Notes: generated from the sequence alone by a model not told the origin. A stretch of DNA of 64,000 nt from Mesorhabditis belari (GCA_958450365.1 CAUEEP010000925.1:1171001-1235000), one strand, 5' to 3'. Counted from the first letter of the stretch, positions 33,505 through 45,289 are shown. Numbers and translations are program-made.

Positions 33505-34719
33505 ACTTTCAAGGTGTTTAAGCTTTTTGAGTTACACAAATAGATGATAAACAGGTTCGAGGAGTTCGAGGACAAACAAACTCGTTTTGAAAACCACTTT
33601 GATCCATTAACAATTATAAATTCATTAAATAAATGCAAACAAAACAATAAATAACATTAAACCAACTATTAAATTCGAATCGGTCACCATTAGGATTTGG
33701 GCAGGCTCGCAGGCGTTTCGGGAAGACGGGAAGGCGAAACATGAGTCGTTAGTTCTCTCATCGGAAGCTCTAACAGAAAGAAACCGAATCATTTAATCAC
33801 ATGACATGATTTGAGACTTTTGAGCCTGCACTCAACTCTGTAGCATCTAAAACTTCACATTATGCATCCAGCCAGACCCATTTTGTTATTTCTGGATCAC
33901 AACTAGTATTTTTACACACTTTTCACTAGATGCTACATCATAAAAGAAGCACCCCCTTTAAGCTCTACGCTCTACAAACTCTACATCTGATTTGAGATTG
34001 GAATTGGGTCAATCATTCTTCACCGTTTTTCCCATTCACCGCACTCTTCTCAAGAGCTCTGTCGATTCACATCACTCGTCAATGAGACTTCCTCTAATGT
34101 CCATTGAATATTGTTATTTCTGGATCACAACTAGTACTTTTAGACACTTTTTCCTATATGCTATGGGATTGATACTATGTCTCGTCTACCAATTCATCAT
34201 CACCATATCTTTTGTCCATAAGTTAGTTGTCGACTTATTCATTTATCATATGTAGTCAATAGCCTCATAATAGGCTAAAGGGCTCTGGAATCGAGCTGTT
34301 CAATCAACCAAGAATCTCATCTGCAATGCATCCAATTCTTATTTATTTTCAGTGTATATTCAGTGTTAAAATTTTGATGCAAAACCAGCCCTATTGTTGT
34401 TTTCTGGATGATGTTATAAATATTTTGAATGTTCACCCTCAACGAAATCCAAAAAATGAGTTCCTTGGCTTCAAGCCGTACTTGTGACTATTTACGGCGT
34501 TCGAGTTGATAACTTCCCTCAAAGAAACTCAAAGCTTCAAGCTTGACTCACTCGATGCTTTAAGTCTTTCCAAAATAATTGATATCCTTAAGATTGGGAA
34601 CACACTAGTGTAAGAAGGGCAGATTTCCGTGGCTGAAAATAGTCAAAACTCCCTTATAAGCTACTTACGCTTTCTAAAGTCTATGATAGAGTTAGCAAGC
34701 AAATTTCCTTGCAAAATGA
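33505..34719. repeat. Direct duplication, right copy, with hydrophobic exon remnant
   Basis: 33505-33880 matches 28050-28430. About 34145-34255 is the diverged copy of the hydrophobic exon at 28400-28560 (MGLILCLVYQFIITISFVHK). The remainder to 34719 includes short pieces of heat-shock-gene flank sequence (compare 5560-5660). No intact gene is seen. Confidence 0.55.
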
Positions 34720-35221
34720 CAATGACAATGACAATTTAATGCCTTGCCTAGCTATTAGCATTCAAATCGCCAAATGACTGTCATTCTCCTAAAATTTGTT
34801 TGTTACTCCATCATGAAGCCCTTTCTTTTGGTCTTTTTATCAAAACCATGGAACAAAAGGCAAAAAGAGTGAGGCCATAATGCAAAGATTATTTCAGCTC
34901 AATTCTGTGATCTTCTCTCTTCATGTATGTTCAAAGGCGACCAATTCGATCCAAAATCTATCACAAGTCGATTCATGTTTCTAAAGTTTAAAACAAAGTC
35001 AAACTCCTCAATAAATACATGCAGCGTTGAAGCTGAACGCTATTTCATTTGATTTTGTTGATTGCAGAATTTATTTATGAATAGACCAAGTTAAAGGTGA
35101 AAAAAATCACGAAATAGTACCCACATATCATAATAAAACATCGCAAAACAAATCTTGTACTCACAATTTCAAATTTCGACAAGCACATTTTTGGCAAAAA
35201 AGCGGAACTAGGCGCCATAGA
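34720..35221. repeat. F-box 3' flank
   Basis: Same repeat as 28720-29310 and 63440-63960, downstream of the gene at 35222-36400. It starts after a short CAATGA tandem. Confidence 0.6.
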
Positions 35222-36400
35222 CTAAATAAGCGCTGTCATAAAAGACTGATCTGAAAAATACAAAGTATTGGGGCATCTACAAACAAAGCTAGAATTGAAT
35301 CGATGAAACATATTTGGCGAAGAAAAGTAAGAGCCCACAACATAAATACAGTCACGCTTCTCGTCGAACCTTTTCAAATAGCAATCAAATGAACTATCAT
35401 GAGAAACATAATGCCCAACCCGTTTCTTGATTGGACCACGAAGAGAATGATCATACTCAGAACGATCACAACCCTGAATAATAAACTCGTGTTTTCTCCG
35501 CGTTTCCACCATTGTATCCCTCATGAAAGTCCTGATGTTTGGTTCGTCGATCTGACGAATTTCAGGAAAGTTCTTGATCAAATTGTTAATTTTAACTCCC
35601 ATTTCACCGCCCGAAAGAAGCAGGACAAAAGCGGCTTCTTTATTTCCACTCGGAATCCCGGAATTCAGAATCAACTCAATTGTCGAGTTGACATATTTTG
35701 AATAAACCTCAGGTACAAATAACTCAAGTTGAGTCTTCGAAAGTGCCGAAAAAAGTGTTGGATAAAAATCAGGCCCATCATAAAGATCCACTGAGATCAT
35801 TTTACAATTTTGAAGGCTTCCATTGATCAAAGACAACATAAGTTGTTGATGTGCCTCTCCCCGTAAATGGTAAAAAAAAAATGTTGCTAGATCGGTGACT
35901 TCAGCTTTTAAATTCCACAAAAAATCGTTGAATTTGTCGTGATCGATCTGAACTTCCAACTCGCCGACTTGTTTCAAATTGGCGAGGGCCTTCTTGAGTG
36001 CCGAAAGTTTTTTCCCACCAATGAATCCCCCTCCCGCTTCTGAAATCTTCAAAATCGAACATCGTTCAACCCCTGACAAGAGAAGGACCTCTTTGTAGTT
36101 ATAAAATCGAAGCGGCGTCGATTCAGCGAATTTCATGATGAAGACTAGATCCTCGTAGCGATCGTGCTCGTCATCCAGACTTCCTCGATCATCCATCCCG
36201 ACGCTAATCAAATGAATTTGTTTTCCAAGAATCCGTGCTGGTTTCTGGAGAAGAATCCCTCGAAATCTTCTGTCAACTTTCATCAATTCGGGCACATCTT
36301 TTGGCTTCAATTCATCGATTACTTCCAAAACCAGATCGTAGCAGAGTTTCTCCATCGGGAAATAGAGAAGATTGGGTATGTCGACTGGAAGTCCTGCCAT
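35222..36400 (-). CDS. F-box-like protein, short form with shifted C-terminus
   Basis: 392 residues from MAGLPVDIPNLL at 36400. The F-box-like LCYDLVLEVIDELKPKDVPE is present, and the middle domain is conserved. The module region is short (RGPIKKRVGHY, Ser before Pro lost). The conserved end FFFAKYVSSIQF is replaced by YFSSPNMFHRFNS and a novel tail: relative to the sisters one T is missing from a T5 run near 35320, which shifts the last residues. The lost end could be real or a homopolymer error. Confidence 0.7.
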   Translation of the reverse strand: MAGLPVDIPNLLYFPMEKLCYDLVLEVIDELKPKDVPELMKVDRRFRGILLQKPARILGKQIHLISVGMDDRGSLDDEHDRYEDLVFIMKFAESTPLRFYNYKEVLLLSGVERCSILKISEAGGGFIGGKKLSALKKALANLKQVGELEVQIDHDKFNDFLWNLKAEVTDLATFFFYHLRGEAHQQLMLSLINGSLQNCKMISVDLYDGPDFYPTLFSALSKTQLELFVPEVYSKYVNSTIELILNSGIPSGNKEAAFVLLLSGGEMGVKINNLIKNFPEIRQIDEPNIRTFMRDTMVETRRKHEFIIQGCDRSEYDHSLRGPIKKRVGHYVSHDSSFDCYLKRFDEKRDCIYVVGSYFSSPNMFHRFNSSFVCRCPNTLYFSDQSFMTALI

Positions 36401-37200
36401 TCTGCCTGAAAATTGAAAGATTAGAAAAGAACAACCAAATATCTGGCAGAGAAGTTGGCCACAAAACCAAAATAATCAACAAGCTGGGCCCAAATGTCGG
36501 TTTTTGGCTAAAGTTTGATAAAATCTTTGACTTCTCTTTGAAAAGTTGGCTACAAAACAAAAATAAGTTGGGGACAAAGGCGGGTTTTTGGATAAAATCT
36601 TTGATTTCTCTAAAACTTGTGATGATCTTTAGTGCATCAACAACAATAATCAAAGCTTTACATCTGAAAGGAGCTAAGATTGACTCAAAAGATTTAAGCA
36701 GTCGCTTTTTTTAAGAAAAAACGTGTCGTAGACCTAATATAGCTGATGTGTCATCAAAACAATCCGTAAAACTAGTAAGATCTGCGCTTAAAAAGATCTA
36801 AAACCTATTCTAACAAGGGAAATCTCAAAAAGCTCAAAATATGGCAGAAAAGATCACCAATCCCTTTCGGAGAGAAGAGAAGAATGATTTCTCAAGCGCA
36901 AATTTTCCGTTTTACCCTATCAATTGGTACCGTAGCTCATGAGGTTGTCATTTAGAATTCGAATTAGGGTGTTTGGCTCGCATTTGTGTTTCAACTCGTA
37001 ATCCATGGTTTCATTGAGGTTTTTGGGATTTTTAAATTTTTGTCCAATCACAAAAGAAAAGTGACAGCTTGGCCACAAAAATTTCGGCAATCAGCCATTT
37101 TTCGCTTACGGACACGATTCAGAAGAAAAACCCCTATTTTGCAAGGTTGGATTTGCGCAAAAAATATGAAATTTTTGGTTGGCATTCCCATGTTAATATT
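36401..37200. repeat. F-box 5' flank, partly duplicated
   Basis: Upstream flank of the gene ending at 36400. TAAAGTTTGATAAAATCTTTG and GGATAAAATCTTTGATTTC occur about 85 bases apart, a short internal duplication. No gene is seen; 37200-37440 is R1-like. Confidence 0.55.
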
Positions 37201-37440
37201 TTTACTTTGGCCTACTATTGTAAAAACTTTTAGAAAAGAGATATCTCAAAACGGTTTTTACCAATCGATCCGTCTTGAATTCAGCTTTAGGAGCTATAAA
37301 ACGTCAAAATTGGACAAATTTAAGGTACTCTCCCAAAAAATCCGAAAGGACTTTTCCACCAACACAATAATTAGGTTCTGGTTGGTTTGCATTGAACGGA
37401 AAAGTAACTTTTGACTAGGATCAATTTACAATTAGCCAAA

Positions 37441-37912
37441 ATGCAGCTGAAAGGCTCGTAACATTAACAAAGTTTGGGGCCAAGGCAGTGTCGTCGAGTC
37501 GTGCTCGGCATTGGCCAACAGAAAAGGTCCAATTCTTCTCCACGACAGCGCTCGTCCGCACGTCGCACAACCGACCCTGCAAAAGCTGAACGAACTTAGC
37601 TACGAAATTTTGCCTCAGCCGACATATTCGCCGGACCTTTCGCCTACCGACTACCCCCTTTTTGAAGCACCTCGACAACTTTCTCCTGGAGGAATGCTTC
37701 AAAACTCAAGACGATGCCAAAAACGCCCCCGCCGACTTTATCGCCTCCAGAAGCTCGGACTTATATGCTACCGGCATGAAACTTGTTTCTCGTTGGCCAA
37801 AATGTGTTAATTGTAATGGTTTTTATATCGATTAATAAAGTTTTGTTTGGATCAATTTATGGGATTTTAAATATTCGAGTTGAAAACGCTCTTTTATTTC
37901 CGGACAACCTAA
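37441..37912 (+). mobile_element. Mariner transposase C-terminal remnant
   Basis: Encodes GPILLHDSARPHVAQPTLQK, then NELSYEILPQPTYSPDLSPT and DYPLF, the last two catalytic aspartates and the D34D-type spacing of mariner transposases. The frame breaks soon after. The right end GGACAACCTAA is followed by TA at 37913. The left part of the element is missing and R1 adjoins. Confidence 0.8.
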
Positions 37913-38616
37913 TACTTTCCTTGTAAGTCCTAATGATATCAAATGCGATAGATTTGTTTTGCTTAAAAGCGAAACCTGAATTCCTTGGAAAGTTTCCTTT
38001 TGGAAGTGCTTGGTGATTTCGAATCGAAAGATTTAATACAAGTTTTTTCTAGCTTGAAACTTTATTTTCACATTCTCATTGTTCTTTTTGCATTTCTTGT
38101 GCGATCATCTCCTCGATGTGCTCCCAATCGACCTTGAAGTCGAAAAAAAGGAGTGAATTGGTGGATGGGAAAGATTCTATCACATTTTATCCACGCTCAA
38201 TTTTTACCAAATCCTTTAAGGGTTAATTTTGGTCTAATTAGGGTCTAATTTTGGTCTAATTAGGGTCTAATTTTGTGCCCAAACAACGCAAAACTGGATT
38301 ATAAATAAACTGTGTCGAAAGGGTAATGGATTAAAAAGATTTGCAACGATTTGTGGTCTAGAGGAGAATCGGAGCGCCAGCTAGCATGCATTTATAAGAT
38401 TATGAGCTCAAAGTACGCCTCTTGAATATGACTCACTTTGCTCAACTGATCCAAGAACTTTTGATCGTTTTCCCGCTTTCCGAATTGATCGAGATATTTC
38501 TGACGATAGCCGAGCACCGTTTCGATATGCGTTTTGTGTTTGATGGCCACCTCGAGTGCGCTGAAAGGATTTTCAGTTTTCAGTAACATAAAGGTATTCA
38601 ACCTAAGATTGAATTA

Positions 38617-38990
38617 ACTACATCAAGGTTTTGCACTGGCTACAGTACCATTTAAGCACCTTTAAGTAACGCTTCACTTGAAACAATTGTTACCATTATA
38701 GGCACTAACCGATTCCATCTAAATGTCGAAATGTTGAGCATGATCGCTCGAAAAATGTGTCCCGTCCTTTCCAGCATAGAATCCGCGTCGCCGATCTAAA
38801 GTAAATGCCCGTTTGATTAAAATGCCTTATTCAAAAGGTGCGGTTAAGTGAAAAGCTACCGTAATCTCTTAGATCTGATGTTCCTGCCATTGTCACTCTT
38901 TTTCCTATTCATGATTCCAGAATTTGAGGGACAAAGCGACAATTCACCAATTCTTGGTTTTTCCCTCTACTTAAGTACGGTACTTTTCGG
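38617..38990. repeat. Repeat R2, inverted, inside the IFT80 gene
   Basis: Reverse complement of 1140-1450 and 48090-48420. It occupies the site where an IFT80 exon is expected. Confidence 0.65.
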
Positions 38991-39589
38991 CCTAAATCAC
39001 ACTATTCAGAAAGTAGTCTAGCAATCCATCTGGATCTTCATTAACGAATTGTTGTTGAGATTCCCCCACTCACCGTTCCTGTCAACAAAACCAACATCGC
39101 CGCTCGTACATCCTTGTTCGGATGAGAGCGGGCGTCGGCGAGAAAGGCGACCTTTTCACCCTGAAAAGTCTCAATGATATTCAGGTGTCAGATGATTGTC
39201 AGATGTCAGATATGGGAATATGGTACTGTACTTATCCCAACTTTTACTTTTGTACCCATTTTGACTCACTTTTGACCATGGTCCGATACGACTTATTCTT
39301 ACTTGAATATCTTTTGCTTTGTGGAAAGATTTGGGATATTCTAGAGTGCCGTACCATTACGGGTGGTACAATAGCACATCACAAAACCAGGGCTAAAATT
39401 GACGCGATCGCACCAACTCCTCTGTTACAATCAAGACTAGAGTTTTATTTCGTTTTCTAAAATCTGCCCAACAAGTCCTGTACTCAAACTACCTTCTGTA
39501 GCAGATGTCAAGCAAGACTTCAGCACTAAATTTGTAGCTTTGACTACCTTATACCTAAGAATATTTAGCCACAAAGTTCAAAATCCAAT

Positions 39590-39840
39590 GATAATTTAGT
39601 GCCAATTAAGCGTGACACGGTAAAGTGACGCCAAGAGATGCTAAATAATATTTCAGCTCAATTCTGGGATCTCCTCTCTTCATGCATCGTCGGCGGGGAC
39701 CAATCCGATCAAAAACGTATCACAGGTCCATTCGCGTTACTAAAACTTAGGACCAAGTCAAACTCTTCAATAAATACATGCAGCCTTGAAGCCGAATGAT
39801 ATTTCATTTGTTTTTGTTGATTGAAGTGAAGATTTGGGAT
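39590..39840. repeat. F-box 3'-flank repeat inside an IFT80 intron
   Basis: Same sequence as 28900-29090 and 63600-63800, but with no F-box gene attached. It lies in the intron between 40404 and 39160. Confidence 0.6.
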
Positions 39841-41149
39841 ATTTCTGCTTTGGAACACGATTCAAAAGAAAAATCCTTATTTTGAAACGTTGAAAAACGA
39901 AATTTTTGGATGATTCTGCAATAGAATCCCACCCTATAGGAGCTTCGCGTAGTGTAAGTTGACTCTGAAATAAACGCTCATATCTCAGCACCAGTACGTT
40001 AGTTTACCGTACGTTGATACCGACAAAAGTCAAGGTCTAGTTAAACCGACGGTCGACGGTTAACGATGGTCAAGGTGCAAATTTTGGTTCGATTCGAGTT
40101 TTATTGAATCAAACAAGTGCCCACCACCAGACACCGAGTCATCAGACGAAGCGGAATCTGTATCTGTATGTGTTCAATCACACTTTTGTTTCTGCGCGCT
40201 TGGGTATCAAATTAAAGTAGAGAAGATTGGTTATTTTTGAGATTTTTAGATTTTTAGCATTGACGCTGATCAAAAAAAGTGCTTAGAAAGCCTAGAAAAA
40301 AAGATTGAAAGTGACAAAAAGGAAAAAAAACTCCGATTTCTATTGCATTATTTACGGTAGGTAGTTTATAAATTTTCGGGAAATATGGAATTTGAAAGTC
40401 CACCTCATCCAGTGCCCCATAGGCGATCTCGGCCGCGTAAAGGACGTCATCCTGAAAAAAGTCTTTGGATTCGCTTTTTGATGAAAGCGATTACAACTCA
40501 ATCTCGCAACTTTCGAAGCTAATTGACGTATTCTCCTTGACGCAATTTTGTACAAACCCTGCTTTCTTAAGCTTGAGTAATCCTATTTGTAAACAGTAAC
40601 CGGTACCTTACACAGGCTGATTGTGCGACGAATCTACCTGAATGTGTCGACACAAACGTATCGCTTGATCCCATTTCGATGCGTCAGTGTATGAGAGTAG
40701 AGCCGATGGGAAAGGAGAAAGAGCTATTGGGGCAAGAGAGCCATCGGAGCGACGAAGGATCACTTGATTGTTCGAGAAGCTGCAATGAGGATACAAAGAT
40801 GGTAAAATTGTAAAATAAAGAATAGATAGAGATTGCATTGATTTTCTTATGGTAAAACATTTTGTTCTTTGTTAAGTACATTAAAGCAAACGTAAACTGT
40901 AAGCTTTTCAACTAAGCCTTGGTCACTTTGAGAAAGCTCAAAACCTCAAAAGCTCAAAACCAATTCTTGTAAAATCACCTACTTAATGAGTTGCGGGAAT
41001 TTCCCCAACCCATTCACGGGTTTCTCGATCACCGCTTTTTGAAGGAGTTCTCGATCGACGAAAATGAGTGCCGGCACTGGCCAGACGAGGACCTGCAAAG
41101 TAAGAAATAAAGAAGTAAAGGAATTGGTAAGAAAAAGCAGGTTTCCGGA

Positions 41150-41216
41150 GAGGGGATTGAACCCTCAACCTTTTGCTTTCTGGGCAGACAATTGGTAAGC
41201 TCATAAGCCGTGAATT
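41150..41216 (-). other. tRNA-like sequence with a perfect T arm
   Basis: The minus strand has GAGGGTTCAATCCCCTC, a five-pair T stem with a B-box core, followed by TCCGGAA. The anticodon and D arms do not fold well and position 33 is not U in the best register. A tRNA pseudogene or SINE head is more likely than a working tRNA. Confidence 0.3.
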
Positions 41217-41670
41217 GATGACATTGAAGACAGTGAAGCAGGAAGAATTCCAAAGTCTCATGGCACAACAAACAATACTGATCCCTCTCACAGTCGCTGC
41301 CGTGCAAAGCCAGATAACGAACATGGCAACGGATGAGAAAGAAAAAGTTAATGCAGCTTTATTTGTCAGTTATTGCTTTTGTTTAGCTTAAACTCGAGCT
41401 TGAATCATTGAATTGGGTGTCTATTGCAATCGATGGATGGAGTGGTTTCGCATCAAATTCCTCGGCTTAATTGTTTACTACATTTACCGGAAAGAAGAAA
41501 AATTAGTGTCAAAGGTGCTCGCTCTAAATCAAGTGACGTAGAGGTAGGCAAATAAAGAATTTACACAATCTTAATCTTAGTGAAACTGGCGACTATGTGG
41601 CAAGGTTTGTGAAGGAAACGATCGAAGATGTTGGACTACAACGAAAAGTTGTAACTTTTGTGAAAGCGTC
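41185..41670 (+). mobile_element. hAT transposase remnant
   Basis: Broken pieces in order: TVKQEEFQSLMAQQ, then WVSIAIDGWSGFASNS, LIVYYIYRKEEKLVSKVLAL and ETGDYVARFVKETIEDVGLQ. This matches the DGW(T/S)S and VLAL...HTGE regions of hAT transposases. Stops and frame changes occur; a possible short intron is at about 41543-41579. It joins the inverted R3 copy. Confidence 0.65.
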
Positions 41671-42880
41671 TTGTTTGCTTGACGTCTGCTACAGAAGATA
41701 TTTTGAGTACAATACCTTTTGGGAACATTTTAGAAATCGAAGTACTACTCTTGTCTTGACTGTGATAGAAGAGTTGGTGCTTAATAGAAAGCCCTCAATT
41801 TTAGTCCTGGGCTAGTTCTGTGCTACCGTACACCTAGAGAAAAAACTAGAGTAAAGTTTCAAAATCACATTCTTTGATCATTAGGACTTAGCTTTCTATT
41901 AGAAGTAATATTTATGCTTACAAGGAAATGTCAACATTATATTAACGCTCATAAAAACTAACCGTTTTTTTTGTGGGTGCTTTCTTATCAGTATTTCAAG
42001 TAATAAATAAGATTGAACCATGAAGACATAAAGTAATCGAATTTATGCCTGATTTTTGATTGTTACAGTGAAAAAATGAACTGGTGAGCCGCCACAATCA
42101 CCACAATCGTGCCATTCGATAGAGCTGTGTTCTGAAAAGATGGCCGAAATAGAAGCCATAATGTAGTTTGGGCTCAATTTTGCAAACACATCCACTTTGA
42201 TGCACCAAAAGGCGTGTTTGCATCGGCGTGCTTTAGAGCGTAAACGCTCGCCCTTTCGCACAATTTTGGTTCAACTCTATATCAACTTCAAAAATCAAGT
42301 CAATATCCTCGAAGAAACCAGAAGGGTTGGGGTTTAATAGAAAATGATCTTTTTTTGCCGTTTCTCAATCATTTTTGCTAAGGGCTGGTTAATGCTAAAA
42401 ATAAGTGTTCTATCACAAGAAATCACCCATCCTCCCTACTTTAATTTGATACCTAAGCGTGCAGAAACAAACGTACTGATGTCGAGATATGAGCGGTTCT
42501 TTGTGTGTGCACTTAGATCAAAAGAATGGAACAAAAGGCAAAAGGAATGAAGCGGTAATACAACGCCAAGAGATGGTAAACTATATTTCAGATAGAAGCC
42601 ATAATGTAATTTTTTCTCAAACTTGCAAACATATCCAATTTGATGACTAATTTGATCCCTTTTTCTTTTTTTCTTCTACTAATTTAATGACTCTTCCTTT
42701 CTTCTCGCGGAAATATATAAAATGGTGACGAATGGAAATGAGAAATTCAGCAATAAAACAACAACTGATACTGAAAATTTTTGTAAGAAAAATGGGTAGC
42801 TAGTCAAAGGATGCAGATACACTCTGAACTGGAAAACCGAAGCCAAAGCTGACAAAGATAAGACAGGTACTTACAGTACA
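41640..42880. repeat. Repeat R3, inverted copy
   Basis: Reverse complement of about 14270-15490 (unit 2) and of part of unit 1. Together with unit 2 it forms a 27-kb spaced inverted repeat. Confidence 0.65.
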
Positions 42881-43641
42881 AAATTGCTCTTTCAACGAAA
42901 CGTTGTTTCGGTTTCGGTTTAACCTAAAACTGTCATTTTTCGGGAATTGTAAATTGAATCTAATCAAAAGTTATCTTTCGGTTCAATGCAAATCAAGCCG
43001 AAGCTGTGTCTAATTAGTAGGCAAAAATAAAAATATTAACAAGGGAATGCCAACAGAATGACACGAGCCATCTACCATTCGACGCGGAATTTCACGCTGA
43101 TTCCGAATCTGCTGATGAGCACTCTGTCAAGAGTTATAAGTGTGCAAAGTAAAAGTAATAAGGTAATTTTACCAAAACAATGGAACAAAAGGCGAAAAAA
43201 GTGAAGCGGTAATGCGGCGCGAAGAGATGGTAAACAATATTTCAGCTCAATTCCGCGATCTCCTCTCTTCACGTATATTCAACGGCGACCGATTCGATCC
43301 AAAATGTATCACAATTCGATTGGTGTTTCTAAAGTTTAAAAAAAAGTCAAACTCTTCAATAAATACACGCAGCGTTGAAGTCGAACGCCATTACATTTGA
43401 CTTTATTGGTTGAACTAAGCATTTATTTATGCATAGACAGAGTAAAAGGTGAAAAAAAATCACAAAATAGGACTCACATATCACAATAAAACATCACCAA
43501 ACAAAATCTCGTACTCAAAACTTCAAATTTCGACAGGCACATTTTTGGGAAAAAAGAGGAAGCAGGTGCCATGGACTAAACAAGTCCTGTCATAAAAGTA
43601 ATCTAAAAAAATACAAAGTATTGGGGCACCAACAAAAAAAG
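42881..43641. repeat. R1 copy and F-box 3' flank
   Basis: R1 at about 42881-43200, then the F-box 3' flank with TCAATAAATACACGCAGCG near 43358. No gene is seen. Confidence 0.6.
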
Positions 43642-45087
43642 TTAGAATTGAATCGATGAAACATATTTGGCGAAGAAAAAGCCATGGCGCACAACATAAA
43701 TACAGTCACGCTTCTCGTTGATTCTTTTCAAATAGCAATCAAAAGGACCATCAACAGAAGCACGATGACAACGATCAAACGCTCTCTTGGCTGGACTACG
43801 ATCCAAAGAATGAAGAGAATCATCAGAATCAGAACGGGCATCATCAGAATCAGAACGAGAATCCCCAGAAACAGATAGGGATTCAGTAGATACAGAAACA
43901 GAACGAGAAGGAGCACGAGGAGGAGAACGATCAATTGGACCACCAAGAGAAACAGAACGCCTAACCCGTTTCTTGATTGGACTACGATCCATAGAACGAA
44001 GAGAATGAACAGAATCAGAAAGGGAATTATCAGAAACAGAGAGAGATTCATAATGCTCAACACCTCTCTTCATCGGATTACGATCCATAGAAAGAAGGGA
44101 TTCAGCAGATACAGAAACAGAACGAGAACGAGGCCGAGGAGAACGAGAACGAGAAGGAGAACGAAAACGAGAACGATCACAATAATTATCCATAAACCTG
44201 TGTTTTCTAAGCGTTTTCATCATTGTATCCCCGATGAAAGCCTTGTTTGGTCCGTTGACCTCACGAATTTCAGGAAAGTTCTTGATCCAATTCCGAATTT
44301 CAACTCCGAATTCACCTCGCACGAAACAAGCGGCTTCTTTATTTTCACTCGGAATTCCGGAATCCAGAATCCACTCAATTGTCGATTTGACATCACTTGA
44401 ATAAACATGAGTCACAAATAACTCAAGTTGAGTCTTCGAAAGTGCCGAAAAAAGTGTTGGATAAAAATCAGGCCCATCATAAAGATCCACTGAGATCATT
44501 TTGCAATTTTGAAGGCTTCCATTGATCAAAGACAACATAAGTTCTAAATGTAAATCGGAAAACCTCAATGTCGCCAGATCCGTGACTTCAGCTTTTAAAT
44601 TCCACAAAAAATCGTTGAAATTGTCTCCATAGATATTAACTTCCAACTCGTCGACTTGTTTCAAATTGGCGAAGGCCTTCTTGAGTGACGAAAGTTTCCT
44701 ATTAACCGATCCCCATCCAGCTTCTGAAATGTTCAAAACCGAACATCGTTCAACCTGTGACAGGAGAAGGACTTTATGTGACCAGAAATAAAATGGAAGA
44801 GGCCTTGATTCAGCGAATTTCATCATGAAGACGAGATCATGATAGCGTTTGCGCTCATCATCCAGAGTTTCTCGATCATCCATCTCGACGCTAACCAAAT
44901 GGATTTGTTTTCCAAGAATCCGTGCTGGTTTCTGGAGAAGAATCCATCGAAATCTTCTGTCTGCTTTCATCAATTCGGGCACATCCTTTGGCTCCAATTC
45001 ATCGATTACTTCTAAAACCAGATCGTAGCAGAGTTGTCCCATCGGGAATTTGAGAAGATTGGGCATCTCGACTGGAAGTTCTGCCAT
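43642..45087 (-). CDS. F-box-like protein with three SPxK modules (longest member)
   Basis: Single-exon, 481 residues, start MAELP at 45087 with TTTTCAG upstream. F-box-like region LCYDLVLEVIDELEPKDVPE; middle domain LKQVDELEVNIYGDNFNDFL. The C-terminal third is Ser/Asp/Arg-rich with three modules containing NPMKRG, SPIKKR and SPAKRA, each preceded by (H/R/L)S-M/L-D-R. It ends FDCYLKRI...FFFAKYVSSIQF. The module set and order match the frameshifted plus-strand gene at 8319-9922, so the two are a recent pair. A nuclear, CDK-regulated F-box protein is a reasonable guess, not shown. Confidence 0.78.
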   Translation of the reverse strand: MAELPVEMPNLLKFPMGQLCYDLVLEVIDELEPKDVPELMKADRRFRWILLQKPARILGKQIHLVSVEMDDRETLDDERKRYHDLVFMMKFAESRPLPFYFWSHKVLLLSQVERCSVLNISEAGWGSVNRKLSSLKKAFANLKQVDELEVNIYGDNFNDFLWNLKAEVTDLATLRFSDLHLELMLSLINGSLQNCKMISVDLYDGPDFYPTLFSALSKTQLELFVTHVYSSDVKSTIEWILDSGIPSENKEAACFVRGEFGVEIRNWIKNFPEIREVNGPNKAFIGDTMMKTLRKHRFMDNYCDRSRFRSPSRSRSPRPRSRSVSVSAESLLSMDRNPMKRGVEHYESLSVSDNSLSDSVHSLRSMDRSPIKKRVRRSVSLGGPIDRSPPRAPSRSVSVSTESLSVSGDSRSDSDDARSDSDDSLHSLDRSPAKRAFDRCHRASVDGPFDCYLKRINEKRDCIYVVRHGFFFAKYVSSIQF

Positions 45088-45289
45088 TCTACCTGAAAAT
45101 TGAAAGATTAGAAAAGAACAATCAGTAAATATATGGCAGAAAAGTTGGCTGTAAAACAAAAACAATCAACAAGGCGGCGACAAATGCAGGTTTTTAGCTA
45201 GAGTTTGATAAAATCTTTGATTTCTCTAAAACTTGTGATGATCTTTAGTGCATAAAAACAATGAAACACGAAATTGCACGAGACAAGCG

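Larger units (their letters stand above)
38076..41092 (-). pseudogene. che-2: IFT80 (che-2) C-terminal exons, incomplete
   Basis: Six exons with clean GT/AG sites match the C-terminal third of intraflagellar transport protein IFT80: 41092-40983 (VLVWPVPALIFVDRELL), 40779-40638 (NNQVILRRSDGSLAPIAL, SKWDQAIRLCRHIQ), 40451-40404 (AAEIAYGALDE), 39160-39074 (EKVAFLADARSHPNKD), 38560-38437 (ALEVAIKHKTHIETVLGYRQ), 38132-38076 (VDWEHIEEMIAQEMQKEQ, stop). IFT80 is an IFT-B subunit needed for cilia. All beta-propeller exons are missing: upstream lies hAT sequence. The exon with the conserved WACLAAMA-like segment, and the one between 39074 and 38560, are not found; the latter place holds repeat R2 (38617-38990), and the phase no longer fits. 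AATAAA is at 38066-38061. Either a truncated duplicate, or a functional gene damaged in assembly. Confidence 0.8.

Noticed and set aside
41150..41216. Functional tRNA gene
   Set aside because: Only the T arm is convincing; D and anticodon arms do not fold and U33 is absent in the best register.
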